Made by a program: the position numbers and the translations under genes. Below the pieces are notes generated by a model. The model saw only the letters and a list, made by a program, of their open reading frames with translations, searched no databases and was not told where the DNA came from. A stretch of DNA of 14,848 nt from the NCBI GenBank assembly GCA_910585015.1, contig CAJUCT010000064.1:1-14848 (forward strand), read 5' to 3'. This DNA comes from an uncultured Acetatifactor sp. Its GTDB lineage: Bacteria > Bacillota > Clostridia > Lachnospirales > Lachnospiraceae. Each line of letters begins with the position of its first letter. Positions within the stretch are counted from its first letter, which is position 1. This document shows positions 1-6,967 of the stretch, one piece after another.

Positions 1-35
1 AAACAGGTTATAAAAAGCCTTTATTGGTAATAACT

Positions 36-53
36 TTTTATGCGGTTATCCTG
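36..53. repeat. Left copy of an 18-bp inverted repeat
   Basis: These 18 bases match the reverse complement of 14796-14813 at 17 of 18 positions; the mismatch is at position 42. Both copies lie in AT-rich non-coding DNA, share the core GGTTATCCTG, and face inward from opposite ends of the window. They could be operators of one regulator, copies of a dispersed intergenic repeat, or chance similarity. No transposase is encoded between them, so calling them transposon ends is not supported. Confidence 0.4.
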
Positions 54-71
54 GATGGAAGTAATTTTATG

Positions 72-100
72 TTGTTTTTTTGAATAAGTTAATATATACT
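72..100 (+). promoter_or_regulatory. Sigma-A type promoter of the hydrogenase gene
   Basis: A TTGTTT -35 box (72-77) is followed after 17 bases by a TATACT -10 box (95-100), about 45 bases before the start codon. The spacing is ideal and the -10 box is near consensus. A ribosome binding site, AGGAGG at 132-137, follows in the leader. No clear Rex-type palindrome is visible over the promoter. Confidence 0.6.
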
Positions 101-144
101 GTATTTTAGTTTTTGTCTAACTATTCAAACCAGGAGGAAATGCC

Positions 145-1656
145 ATGCGTGGAATAAACACACAGACAAAGAAAATCAGGAAGAAAGTATTTGAAGAAGT
201 TGCACGTGCTGCTTATAAAGATGGTGACAGTGCTGCTATAAGCCATGAATTAGAAGAAATACCATACAGGATAACACCTTCGGATGTGCCTATATACCGT
301 GAAAGTATATGGCGGGAAAGGGCTATAGCAGCTGAAAGGGTGCGTCTTGCTGTAGGGCTTTCCCTGCGTCCGCTTGACAGGCCTGTACATGTAACAGAAG
401 GTTTTGAAGATAGTAATATTACTGAAAAATATTATGAACCTCCTCTTATGCAGGTAATTCCTTCTGCCTGTGATATGTGCGAGGATAATAAAGTTGAAGT
501 TTCAAATATGTGCCATGGATGTGTTGCGCATCCATGTATGGAAGTATGCCCTAAAGATGCAATATCAATGGTTAATGGATATGCATTTATTGACCAGGAG
601 AAATGTATTAAATGTGGCAAATGTATTAGTATATGCCCTTATCATGCAATTATTAAGAGAATAAGGCCATGTGCGGAAGCCTGTGGGGTTGACGCAATCG
701 AAAGTGATGCACATGGACGTGCAAGAATTAATAATGAAAAATGTGTATCCTGTGGCCAGTGTATGGCAAGCTGCCCATTTGGTGCTATTGCCGATAAGTC
801 ACAGATTTTCCAGATGATACATGCAATAAAACAGGGTGGTGAAGTTATAGCAGAGATTGCACCTGCTTTTGAGGGACAGTTTGGGTCTGGGATTACACCA
901 GCGCAGATAAAAGCTGCACTTAAGGACTGTGGTTTTAGTGATGTATATGAAGTTGCGCTTGGTGCTGATATAGGTGCTGTATCAGAAGCACACCATTACG
1001 TTAAAGAAGTAGTAAATGGTGATTTGCCATTTCTTCTTACTTCATGTTGTCCTGCATGGTCTATGCTCGCCAAAAAGTATTTTCCAGAAACTATAGATAG
1101 TATTTCACAGGAACTTACCCCTATGGTTGCCACTGCAAGGAGCATTAAAAAGAAACATCCTGATGCAAAAGTAGTCTTTATAGGACCATGTGCTGCTAAA
1201 AAGCTTGAAGCGTCAAGACGTACAGTACGCAGTGATGTGGATTTTGTTATAACATTTGAGGAACTGGATGCTATTTTTAAAGCAAAAAATATAGATTTTA
1301 GCAAATATGAAAAAGGGCGTTCAATGCATGATGCTACTGGTGCAGGCCGTGGTTATGCTGTATCAGGTGGTGTTTCGGATGCAATAAAGCAGTGTATTGA
1401 TGAATATTATCCTGGAACAGAAGTTAAGATTGAACATGCAGAAGGACTTAGTGACTGCAGGAAGATGCTTCTGCTTGCAAAGGCTGGGAAAAAGAATGGC
1501 TGCATGATAGAGGGCATGGGATGTCCAGGAGGCTGTGTAGCAGGTGTTGGTACAATACTCCCAATAGCCAGTGCGAAAGCAGCAGTTGCCAAATCCGTAA
1601 AAGAATCAACTGAAAAAGTACCTCCAAAAGATTTACTTGAAATCAGGCTTGATTAA
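145..1656 (+). CDS. Monomeric [FeFe] hydrogenase with ferredoxin-like Fe-S domains (group B type)
   Basis: This 503-aa protein should reversibly reduce protons to H2 with electrons from ferredoxin, in the cytoplasm. Two classical 4Fe-4S motifs lie at C154/C157/C160/C164 and C200/C203/C206/C210. Upstream is a further cysteine cluster (C109, C112, C123, C126, C131, C135). The catalytic H-cluster domain follows: L1 TSCCPAW at 299-305, L2 GPCAAKK at 347-353 and L3 EGMGCPGGCVAG at 456-467. The H-cluster ligands are therefore probably C302, C349, C460 and C464, with C301 as the proton-relay cysteine. The GPC and GMGC variants, in place of the MPC and MxC of clostridial CpI, point to the group B family, which occurs in many anaerobic Firmicutes. 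The start is fixed by AGGAGG seven bases upstream. The gene appears monocistronic, with no maturases nearby. The hydrogenase call is firm; the physiological direction is inferred. Confidence 0.95.
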   Translation: MRGINTQTKKIRKKVFEEVARAAYKDGDSAAISHELEEIPYRITPSDVPIYRESIWRERAIAAERVRLAVGLSLRPLDRPVHVTEGFEDSNITEKYYEPPLMQVIPSACDMCEDNKVEVSNMCHGCVAHPCMEVCPKDAISMVNGYAFIDQEKCIKCGKCISICPYHAIIKRIRPCAEACGVDAIESDAHGRARINNEKCVSCGQCMASCPFGAIADKSQIFQMIHAIKQGGEVIAEIAPAFEGQFGSGITPAQIKAALKDCGFSDVYEVALGADIGAVSEAHHYVKEVVNGDLPFLLTSCCPAWSMLAKKYFPETIDSISQELTPMVATARSIKKKHPDAKVVFIGPCAAKKLEASRRTVRSDVDFVITFEELDAIFKAKNIDFSKYEKGRSMHDATGAGRGYAVSGGVSDAIKQCIDEYYPGTEVKIEHAEGLSDCRKMLLLAKAGKKNGCMIEGMGCPGGCVAGVGTILPIASAKAAVAKSVKESTEKVPPKDLLEIRLD

Positions 1657-1669
1657 TATAAAACAGGTT

Positions 1670-1712
1670 GCTATCCGCATATTTTATGGTGTGGATAGCA
1701 GATACATATAAT
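1670..1712 (+). other. Intergenic hairpin and possible weak -10 box ahead of uppP
   Basis: GCTATCC (1670-1676) pairs with GGATAGC (1693-1699), with an inner CATA/TATG pairing. The five-T run after it starts 12-14 bases downstream, so this is at best a poor terminator for the hydrogenase. A TATAAT hexamer at 1707-1712 could be the -10 of uppP, but no good -35 lies at the right distance. Confidence 0.3.
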
Positions 1713-1751
1713 ATTTTTGCCTTAAATTTAAGAAAGGCATGGGGGATTTTT

Positions 1752-2597
1752 ATGCTAGAAATTTTAAAATCAATTTTATTTGGAATTGTGGAGGGCATTA
1801 CAGAATGGCTTCCTATCAGCAGTACAGGACATATGATACTGCTGGATGAATTTGTGAAACTTGATGCATCAGATGCATTTATGGAAATGTACCTTGTTGT
1901 TATACAGCTTGGCGCTATAATGGCAGTTGTATTACTATTCTGGAACCAGTTGTGGCCATTCTGCCTGCCACAGAATAACTCCATACAGCAGCATGGTATT
2001 ATGGGTTATATTAAAAAAGATACTTTTATAATGTGGTTTAAAATAGCAGTTGCATGTATTCCAGCAGTAATTATAGAGCTTGCGATGGGAGATAAACTTG
2101 AAGAAATGTTTTATAATTACCAGACAGTTGCAATTATGCTTATAGTTGTTGGTATAATATTTATATTTATTGAAAACCGTAACAAAGAACATACAGTAAA
2201 AATAGATACAATAGCAGGAATTACATACCAGACAGCATTCCTTATAGGTGTGTTCCAGCTGGTAGCAGCAGTATTTCCAGGAACATCCCGTTCAGGTGCA
2301 ACAATTATCGGAGGTCTTGTACTAGGACTTGCCAGGACAGTAGCAGCAGAATTTACATTTTATCTTGCAGTACCTGTAATGTTTGGAGCAAGCCTTATAA
2401 AGGTATTGAAATTCGGACTTTCATTTACTGCAAATGAAACTTCTCTCCTTATAATAGGAATGGTAACTGCATTTATAGTGTCACTTGTAGTTATAAAATT
2501 CCTTATGGGTTATATTAAAAAACATGATTTTAAAGTATTTGGATGGTACAGGATTATACTAGGTATACTTGTACTTGGGTATTTTATTGCGTTTTAA
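1752..2597 (+). CDS. uppP: Undecaprenyl-diphosphate phosphatase (UppP/BacA family)
   Basis: This 281-aa integral membrane protein dephosphorylates undecaprenyl diphosphate to the monophosphate, recycling the lipid carrier for peptidoglycan and other wall polymers; extra copies give bacitracin resistance in known bacteria. The two family signatures are present: VEGITEWLPISSTGH near residues 13-27, with the conserved glutamates, and FPGTSRSGAT at 175-184, with the catalytic arginine R180. The rest is a series of hydrophobic helices, and the length is normal for the family. The ATG at 1752 is chosen because GGGGGA precedes it at suitable distance and the protein then begins like its homologues; a longer frame starting at 1668 would add a non-conserved leader over the intergenic hairpin. 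The gene follows the hydrogenase by 95 bases and ends before a strong terminator. Confidence 0.96.
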   Translation: MLEILKSILFGIVEGITEWLPISSTGHMILLDEFVKLDASDAFMEMYLVVIQLGAIMAVVLLFWNQLWPFCLPQNNSIQQHGIMGYIKKDTFIMWFKIAVACIPAVIIELAMGDKLEEMFYNYQTVAIMLIVVGIIFIFIENRNKEHTVKIDTIAGITYQTAFLIGVFQLVAAVFPGTSRSGATIIGGLVLGLARTVAAEFTFYLAVPVMFGASLIKVLKFGLSFTANETSLLIIGMVTAFIVSLVVIKFLMGYIKKHDFKVFGWYRIILGILVLGYFIAF

Positions 2598-2710
2598 AAT
2601 ATCTCCCTTTTTGGAATTGTGCACCCATTAGGACATAACTTATAAATATATATTAAACTAACATTCCATACACAAATCCCCATTTTACACAATCCATCAA
2701 ACCAACCATT

Positions 2711-2755
2711 TTCCCTTGTTTTTGTCCTCATAGGACTGAAACAAGGGAAAGTTTT
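2711..2755 (+). terminator. Strong rho-independent terminator downstream of uppP
   Basis: An 11-bp perfect arm (2711-2721 with 2739-2749, TTCCCTTGTTT/AAACAAGGGAA) encloses an inner GTCCT-cat-AGGAC hairpin and is followed by GTTTTT. It lies 114 bases after the uppP stop. AAAATGG on the reverse strand gives a weaker tail in the other direction. It appears to mark the end of the host-like left segment. Confidence 0.75.
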
Positions 2756-2806
2756 TAATTACCGCCAACCACCTTATCCAAAAGCCTTGCGGAAGTCCGT
2801 TTCGCC

Positions 2807-3045
2807 TCCATTATTCCAGTCTGGAGACAGGAGATATCATTATATTCCGGCATGATGGGAAACTGCCCGTGAAACGGATTGTGGCAGCAGAGGGTGATAC
2901 CGTGGAGAAAAATGGTATCAGTATGACAGTGCTGGAAGGCTGCTACTATGTCCTTGGAGATAATGCGGATAATTCCTATGATTCATGGTATTGGATAAAT
3001 CCATTCGTTAATGGTGCGGATGTGGTGGTAAAATTAATTTCTTGA
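2807..3045 (+). pseudogene. Signal peptidase I remnant (N-terminally truncated, frameshifted)
   Basis: Reading in frame from 2821 gives 74 residues to the TGA at 3043-3045, with the type I signal peptidase signatures GDIIIFR, the catalytic-lysine block VKRIVAAEGDTV, and VLGDNADNSYDSW, which corresponds to the family GDNxxxSxDSR block. Immediately upstream, TCC ATT ATT CCA (2807-2818) reads S-I-I-P, like the catalytic serine box SMxP. It joins the downstream frame only if one base is restored after GT at 2819-2820. The N-terminal membrane anchor is missing, no start codon or ribosome site exists, and the usual Met after the catalytic Ser has become Ile. This is therefore a decayed fragment, not a gene. 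It sits between the uppP terminator and the GntR promoter. Confidence 0.75.
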
Positions 3046-3061
3046 AAGTTAGAGGATTGAC

Positions 3062-3090
3062 TTGACAATCACTTTACTGCGTATTATACT
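3062..3090 (+). promoter_or_regulatory. Consensus promoter of the GntR-ABC operon
   Basis: TTGACA (3062-3067) and TATACT (3085-3090) are separated by exactly 17 bases, a near-perfect vegetative promoter. It starts 16 bases after the stop of the signal peptidase remnant. Its strength fits an operon held off by its own repressor, as is usual for YtrA-type GntR systems. Confidence 0.8.
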
Positions 3091-3113
3091 GTACTTGTTA
3101 ATGTAATACAGTA
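3087..3113 (+). promoter_or_regulatory. Candidate GntR operator overlapping the -10 box
   Basis: TACTGTA (3087-3093) and TACAGTA (3107-3113) form a perfect 7-bp inverted repeat around a 13-base centre. It begins inside the -10 hexamer and covers the expected transcription start. This position would let a dimeric repressor block initiation. Assignment to the adjacent GntR protein is inferred from position. Confidence 0.6.
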
Positions 3114-3136
3114 AAAGACGGTAAGGCGGTGACGGT

Positions 3137-3511
3137 TTGGAGATTGTTGTAAGTAATAAGGCAAGCCGTCCTCTGTACGAGCAGATTGTGTCACAGATAA
3201 AAACGCAGATTATGAGCGGCGAACTGAAGGCTGGGGAAGCGCTTCCCTCTATCCGCTCCCTTGCAAAATCGCTGCAGATCAGTGTTCTAACCGTGCAGAA
3301 GGCATATGACATCCTGCAGGAGGATGGCTTTATTGAAGCGACAGCCGGGAAAGGCTGCTATGTATCTGTCCAAAATCAGGACTTCTATTTGGAAGAACAA
3401 CAGAAAAAAATAGAGGGCTGTTTCAATGATGCGATAGAAATTGCCCGTATGAGCGGAATACCACTTGATAAATTAATCAGCTTATTAACATTATTGTACG
3501 AGGAGGATTAG
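3137..3511 (+). CDS. GntR-family transcriptional regulator, YtrA subfamily
   Basis: This 124-aa DNA-binding protein has an N-terminal winged helix (about residues 10-78), including the family-typical RPLYEQIVSQIK, GEALPSIRSLAKSL, TVQKAYDILQEDGFIE and GKGCYVS, followed by a short helical tail (about 84-124) for dimerisation. It lacks the large effector domain of FadR or HutC regulators, as expected for the YtrA group, whose genes usually precede ABC transporter genes. Translation starts at TTG (3137), with AAGGCGG at 3123-3129 as ribosome site. No ATG lies in frame upstream, and the protein then begins like its relatives. It ends two bases before the ATPase gene. It most likely represses its own operon through the palindrome at 3087-3113. 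The inducer is unknown; known relatives respond to cell-wall antibiotics. Confidence 0.9.
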   Translation: MEIVVSNKASRPLYEQIVSQIKTQIMSGELKAGEALPSIRSLAKSLQISVLTVQKAYDILQEDGFIEATAGKGCYVSVQNQDFYLEEQQKKIEGCFNDAIEIARMSGIPLDKLISLLTLLYEED

Positions 3512-3513
3512 CG

Positions 3514-4365
3514 ATGACAAATGCTTTCATGGTATCAGGCCTTACCAAAACTTATCAGGATTTTGTTTTGGATCATGTCTCGTTTACCGTTCCCAGTGGG
3601 TCCATTGTTGGACTGATTGGAGAAAACGGCGCAGGAAAAAGCACAACCATCAATGCAGCTTTAGGGCTGATTCAAAAGGAAGATGGTGTTGTATCCATTT
3701 TGGACAGTGAGGAACTGGATGGGGATGTCAAAGAACAGATAGGCGTCGTGTTCGATGGCAGCAATTACCCGGAAATTCTTTCTCCCCGGAAATTGAACCA
3801 GGTTATGAAAAACATTTACAGGACGTGGGATGAACAGGCTTATCTGCGCCTGCTGAAACAGTTTTCCCTGCCGGCCGATAAGCAGATCAGACAGTTTTCA
3901 AAGGGAATGAAGATGAAGCTGGCAATCTCCGTTGCATTTTCCCATCATTCCAGGCTGCTGGTCCTGAACGAAGCCACCAGTGGTTTAGACCCGGTTGTCC
4001 GGGATGATATTCTGGATATGCTGCTGGATTTCGTGCAGGACGAAGAGAATTCCATTCTGGTATCTTCCCACATTACCAGTGACCTGGAGAAGATTGCCGA
4101 TTATATCGTGTTTATCCATGAAGGGAAAGTGGTTTTTGAGAAAACCAAAGACGAACTGACCGAACGGTATGGCATCATTAAGTGCGGTGCGGCGCAGTTT
4201 GATGCGCTGGATAAATCCGATATCATCTCGTACCGTAAAATGGACTATGAATGGCAGATACTGGTTTCAGACCGGGAGAGGATGCAGAAAAAATATCCGA
4301 AAGCCCTGGTTGTCCCGGCAACGATTGATGAAATTATGCTTCTTTATGTAAAGGGGGAAAGGTGA
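3514..4365 (+). CDS. ABC transporter ATP-binding protein (YtrB-like), unusual Walker B
   Basis: This 283-aa protein is the nucleotide-binding subunit paired with the membrane protein encoded next. Walker A GENGAGKST lies at 36-44, the signature is the FSKGM variant at 128-132, the D-loop GLDP is at 157-160 and the switch histidine is H186 in VSSHI. The Walker B segment reads LLVLNEATSGLDP, so the aspartate that coordinates magnesium is Asn (N152, codon AAC at 3967-3969), while the catalytic Glu E153 is kept. This change would be expected to weaken ATP hydrolysis unless it is tolerated. Residues from about 215 form a less conserved C-terminal extension seen in related exporters. An AGGAGG ribosome site at 3501-3506 lies in the end of the GntR gene. 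The stop overlaps the permease start by one base, indicating coupled translation. The substrate is unknown. Confidence 0.9.
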   Translation: MTNAFMVSGLTKTYQDFVLDHVSFTVPSGSIVGLIGENGAGKSTTINAALGLIQKEDGVVSILDSEELDGDVKEQIGVVFDGSNYPEILSPRKLNQVMKNIYRTWDEQAYLRLLKQFSLPADKQIRQFSKGMKMKLAISVAFSHHSRLLVLNEATSGLDPVVRDDILDMLLDFVQDEENSILVSSHITSDLEKIADYIVFIHEGKVVFEKTKDELTERYGIIKCGAAQFDALDKSDIISYRKMDYEWQILVSDRERMQKKYPKALVVPATIDEIMLLYVKGER

Positions 4366-4994
4366 TGAAAGGCGTTTTGGTGAAAGATCTCTATATTGCC
4401 AGGAGCAATATCCTTGTAACCATTGTCAGCCTGGTTGTTCTGGGCTTTGGGCTATCTTTTTTGCTGGAAACCAGTGCGCTTCTGGTTCTGGCTCCGGTTG
4501 CCACTACTACAGCAGCCTTTATCAGCATTACCAGTGATGCGGCTTCCAAATGGAACAAAAATGTTATTACCATGCCGGTATCAAGGAACCAGATCATTGG
4601 CGGGAAGTTTCTGTTTTACATCCTGCTTGCCATATTGGGAATGCTGACAGCGCTGGTTTCCTGCGCCGTCATTGCCTGTTTCGGTATGGATATCACGCTT
4701 CACTCGCTGTTACTGTACGGCTCTATCGGGATGAGCGCTACCCTGTTGGCAGGCGGCATCAGTCTGCCGTGTGCATATCTGTTTGACCCAGAGAAATCGC
4801 AGATTGTCTTTATGATGTCATTTATGGCGTCAACAGGGATTATTACGGGGCTTGTTCTTCTTATCAATTTGGTATTTCCTGTAAAGGAGAATATCCTTCT
4901 GGCTTTCCATATTGTACTTATCATTTCCGTTATCTGGTTTTTTATCTCATACCAGATTGCAGTAAAGGTATATCAGAAACGTGATATTACCTGA
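4365..4994 (+). CDS. ABC-2 type transporter permease
   Basis: This 209-aa membrane protein has six probable transmembrane segments: about residues 15-33, 38-55, 80-103, 113-134, 146-168 and 177-198. Between the second and third, the pattern SKWNKNVITMPVSRNQIIGGKF is typical of small bacterial ABC-2 permeases that work with YtrB-like ATPases. The ATG at 4365 is preferred over the in-frame GTG at 4362, because AAGGGGG (4351-4357) is then seven bases upstream and TGATG links it to the ATPase stop. It is the last gene of the GntR operon. Export or cell-envelope stress defence is likely from context, but the substrate cannot be read from the sequence. Confidence 0.85.
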   Translation: MKGVLVKDLYIARSNILVTIVSLVVLGFGLSFLLETSALLVLAPVATTTAAFISITSDAASKWNKNVITMPVSRNQIIGGKFLFYILLAILGMLTALVSCAVIACFGMDITLHSLLLYGSIGMSATLLAGGISLPCAYLFDPEKSQIVFMMSFMASTGIITGLVLLINLVFPVKENILLAFHIVLIISVIWFFISYQIAVKVYQKRDIT

Positions 4995-5016
4995 TGAATA
5001 TAGGATGAAAACAACG

Positions 5017-5051
5017 GGGTGCAGACAGCCGGCGAATGACTGTATGCACCC
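5017..5051 (+). other. Stable hairpin after the GntR-ABC operon, without a T tract
   Basis: GGGTGCA (5017-5023) pairs perfectly with TGCACCC (5045-5051), and ACAG/CTGT extends the stem after one mismatch. It is followed by seven A residues rather than T residues, so it lacks the usual intrinsic terminator tail. It may slow or protect the 3' end of the operon transcript. In addition, ACAGCCGGC (5025-5033) within it is the exact complement of GCCGGCTGT at 5121-5129. Confidence 0.45.
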
Positions 5052-5130
5052 AAAAAAATTTATGGGATTTAGACAGACAAATATTCTGGGAAGAAATCCG
5101 GGCATAGGATAAAAAAAGTTGCCGGCTGTA

Positions 5131-5159
5131 ACATTTCGCGGACATTTGCTTGTTATACT
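5131..5159 (+). promoter_or_regulatory. Promoter of the two-component operon with response-regulator direct repeats
   Basis: Two ACATTT boxes (5131-5136 and 5142-5147) lie 11 bases apart, one helical turn, and the second starts 12 bases before a TATACT -10 box (5154-5159). The first box occupies the -35 position at 17-base spacing but does not resemble TTGACA, so the promoter probably needs an activator. Eleven-base direct repeats are typical of OmpR-type regulators. The same arrangement recurs at 6968-6996 ahead of the exporter, and TGTAACATTTC (5127-5137) recurs at 6932-6942. Confidence 0.7.
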
Positions 5160-5185
5160 ATGTAAAAAAGCAGAGGAGTGTGGAT

Positions 5186-5875
5186 ATGAAAAAGATCTTG
5201 CTGGTAGAGGATGACAACCTTTTAAATAAAACGCTGGCTTACAACCTGATTTCTGAGGGTTATGATACTGTGTCAGCTCTGAATGCAGGCACAGCCGCCG
5301 GGTTATTGACGCAGACGGAATATGACCTGGTACTTCTGGATATTAACCTGCCAGACGGCAGCGGCTATGACCTGTGCAAGCTCATAAAGCCGGAGAATCC
5401 CGGCACGCTGGTGATTTTCCTGACTGCAAACGACCAGGAGAGCGACCAGATCCGTGGGTATGAAGTTGGGGCTGTGGATTATATTACCAAGCCATTTTCC
5501 ATTGGGGCGTTGCTGCGGAAAATACGGGCCATGTTCGCTATGCTGGAACACCGGGGAATGGCAAAGGACTTCTATGATGACGGCAGGCTGTTTTTGGACT
5601 TTTTGGAACAGTCCGCTGCGCTGAACGGAAAGACCATTACCCTTTCCCCCATGGAATATAAGATGCTGTACCTGTTCTGCAAAAACCCAAAACAGATCCT
5701 TACCAGGCAGCGTCTTCTGGAACGGCTGTGGGATGCGGATGAAAACTATGTGGACGAACACACACTGACAACCTCCATCAGCCGTATCCGGGGCAAGATT
5801 GAGGCTGATGGCGATACTTATATCAAAACGATTTACGGAATCGGGTATCAGTGGATGGGAGGCGGGAAAAAATGA
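5186..5875 (+). CDS. Response regulator, OmpR/PhoB family (Bce-type context)
   Basis: This 229-aa regulator has a receiver domain (about 1-118) and a C-terminal winged-helix DNA-binding domain (about 130-225). The phosphorylation pocket is complete: acidic D9/D10, phospho-acceptor D52 in LLDINLPDGSGYD, T80, and K102 in ITKPF. The winged helix shows LSPMEYKMLYLF, the recognition segment DEHTLTTSISRIRGKI and the YIKTIYGIGYQW wing. The ATG at 5186 is chosen because GAGGAG lies at 5173-5178; a longer frame would begin inside the promoter. Its stop overlaps the kinase start by four bases (ATGA). It probably binds the ACATTT repeats before its own gene and before the exporter genes. The general function is certain; the regulon is inferred from the shared sites. 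Confidence 0.95.
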   Translation: MKKILLVEDDNLLNKTLAYNLISEGYDTVSALNAGTAAGLLTQTEYDLVLLDINLPDGSGYDLCKLIKPENPGTLVIFLTANDQESDQIRGYEVGAVDYITKPFSIGALLRKIRAMFAMLEHRGMAKDFYDDGRLFLDFLEQSAALNGKTITLSPMEYKMLYLFCKNPKQILTRQRLLERLWDADENYVDEHTLTTSISRIRGKIEADGDTYIKTIYGIGYQWMGGGKK

Positions 5876-6903
5876 ATCTGGGGAGAATCTCTGTAAAAAG
5901 GATATTCCTGCTTGTCAGCGGCGGTATGGCAGTTTCCATGCTGGCCATCTGCGCTGTTTTCTTCGTGGTGACAGGACAGATGTGGATACTGGCCTGTGGC
6001 ATACTTCTGACGTTCTGTGCCCTTGTATGGATGTTCCTTCTGTCGATTGCCTTCAGCAAACGGCTTTCCGTATTTACCAGGGAGTTGTGTCAGGCAATGG
6101 ACCAGATGATAAGCGGAAGCGGAGAGCCTGTGCGTGCTGCGGACAGTGAAACACTCTTTGCCCGTATCAGCTACCGTCTTTCGCGGTTATATGGGATTAT
6201 GCAGGAGAACCGGCGGAAGGTGGATGAGGAACGGCAGGAGCTGCAGATGCTGGTGTCGGATGTCTCCCATCAGGTGAAAACACCGGTGGCAAATCTGAAA
6301 ATGGTGACGGATACACTGCTTTCAAAGCCGGTCACAGAAGAAGAACAGCGGGAGTTCCTGCAGGGCATCCGGAACCAGACGGACAAGCTGGAGTTTCTTT
6401 TTCAGGCTCTTGTGAAAACCTCCCGGTTGGAAACCGGGGCAATCTGGTTGGAAAAGAAAGACGTCCTGCTGATTGACACGCTGGCGATGGCCTGCAGCGG
6501 CATCGTATATGCGGCGGAGAAAAAGAATATATCCGTAACGGTGGACTGTCCGGAGGAGCTGTGCCTTTCCCATGACAGCAAGTGGACGGCAGAAGCTGTA
6601 TTCAACCTGCTGGATAATGCAGTGAAATATACCCCGGCTGGGGGAGCCATCCGAATTTCAGTAGAACAATGGGAAATGTATGTAAAGCTTAGCGTGTCCG
6701 ATACTGGCAAGGGTATCCCGGAGAGCAATCGGGCCGCTATTTTCCGGCGCTTCTATCGTGAGGAAGAAGTACACGGGCAACAGGGCGTGGGCATTGGCCT
6801 GTATCTGACCCGCGAGATTGTAACGAGGCAGGGTGGCTATATCAAAGTGGTTTCGGAGCCGGGCAAGGGTTCGGAATTTTCCATTATGCTCCCTGCAAGA
6901 TAG
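5872..6903 (+). CDS. Intramembrane-sensing sensor histidine kinase
   Basis: This 343-aa kinase has two transmembrane helices (about 10-33 and 38-61) joined by only a few residues, so there is no extracytoplasmic sensor domain. A short linker leads to the dimerisation/phospho-acceptor domain with H133 in DVSHQVKTPVANLK. The ATPase domain follows: N box NLLDNAVKYTP (N249), G1 DTGKGIP (277-283), F box FRRFYR (291-296) and G2 GVGIGLYL (305-312). The ATG at 5872, overlapping the regulator stop, has GGGAGG upstream; an in-frame GTG at 5851 would add seven residues and is less likely. Kinases of this build next to FtsX-type exporters, such as BceS, usually sense peptide antibiotics through the transporter rather than directly. 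That role is inferred here. Confidence 0.94.
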   Translation: MNLGRISVKRIFLLVSGGMAVSMLAICAVFFVVTGQMWILACGILLTFCALVWMFLLSIAFSKRLSVFTRELCQAMDQMISGSGEPVRAADSETLFARISYRLSRLYGIMQENRRKVDEERQELQMLVSDVSHQVKTPVANLKMVTDTLLSKPVTEEEQREFLQGIRNQTDKLEFLFQALVKTSRLETGAIWLEKKDVLLIDTLAMACSGIVYAAEKKNISVTVDCPEELCLSHDSKWTAEAVFNLLDNAVKYTPAGGAIRISVEQWEMYVKLSVSDTGKGIPESNRAAIFRRFYREEEVHGQQGVGIGLYLTREIVTRQGGYIKVVSEPGKGSEFSIMLPAR

Positions 6904-6910
6904 CACTTGT

Positions 6911-6955
6911 CGGACTGAAATGTCCAGGTCTTGTAACATTTCAGCCGCATTTTTT
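6911..6955 (+). terminator. Terminator of the two-component operon, overlapping regulator-like boxes
   Basis: CTGAAATGT (6915-6923) pairs perfectly with ACATTTCAG (6936-6944). The stem is extended by CGG (6911-6913) with CCG (6945-6947) across one bulged A, and six T residues follow at 6950-6955. It starts eight bases after the kinase stop. Its 3' arm contains the TGTAACATTTC seen in the two-component promoter, and GCATTT follows 11 bases later, so the same DNA may also be an upstream operator of the exporter promoter. Confidence 0.65.
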
Positions 6956-6967
6956 ATACCGCCTCGG

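Noticed and set aside
79..96. Rex-type redox operator before the hydrogenase
   Set aside because: GTTAAT-like bases are present, but there is no real palindrome matching the known Rex site.
5017..5060. Intrinsic terminator after the GntR-ABC operon
   Set aside because: The stem is good, but the tail is seven A residues and not T residues, so it is listed only as a hairpin.
5150..5185. Upstream extension of the response regulator by 12 residues from a TTG codon
   Set aside because: The extension would begin inside the promoter, before the -10 box, and has no ribosome site; the ATG at 5186 has GAGGAG.
5303..5761. 152-aa minus-strand ORF opposite the response regulator
   Set aside because: It lies entirely antisense to a clearly conserved receiver and DNA-binding domain and has no recognisable protein features.
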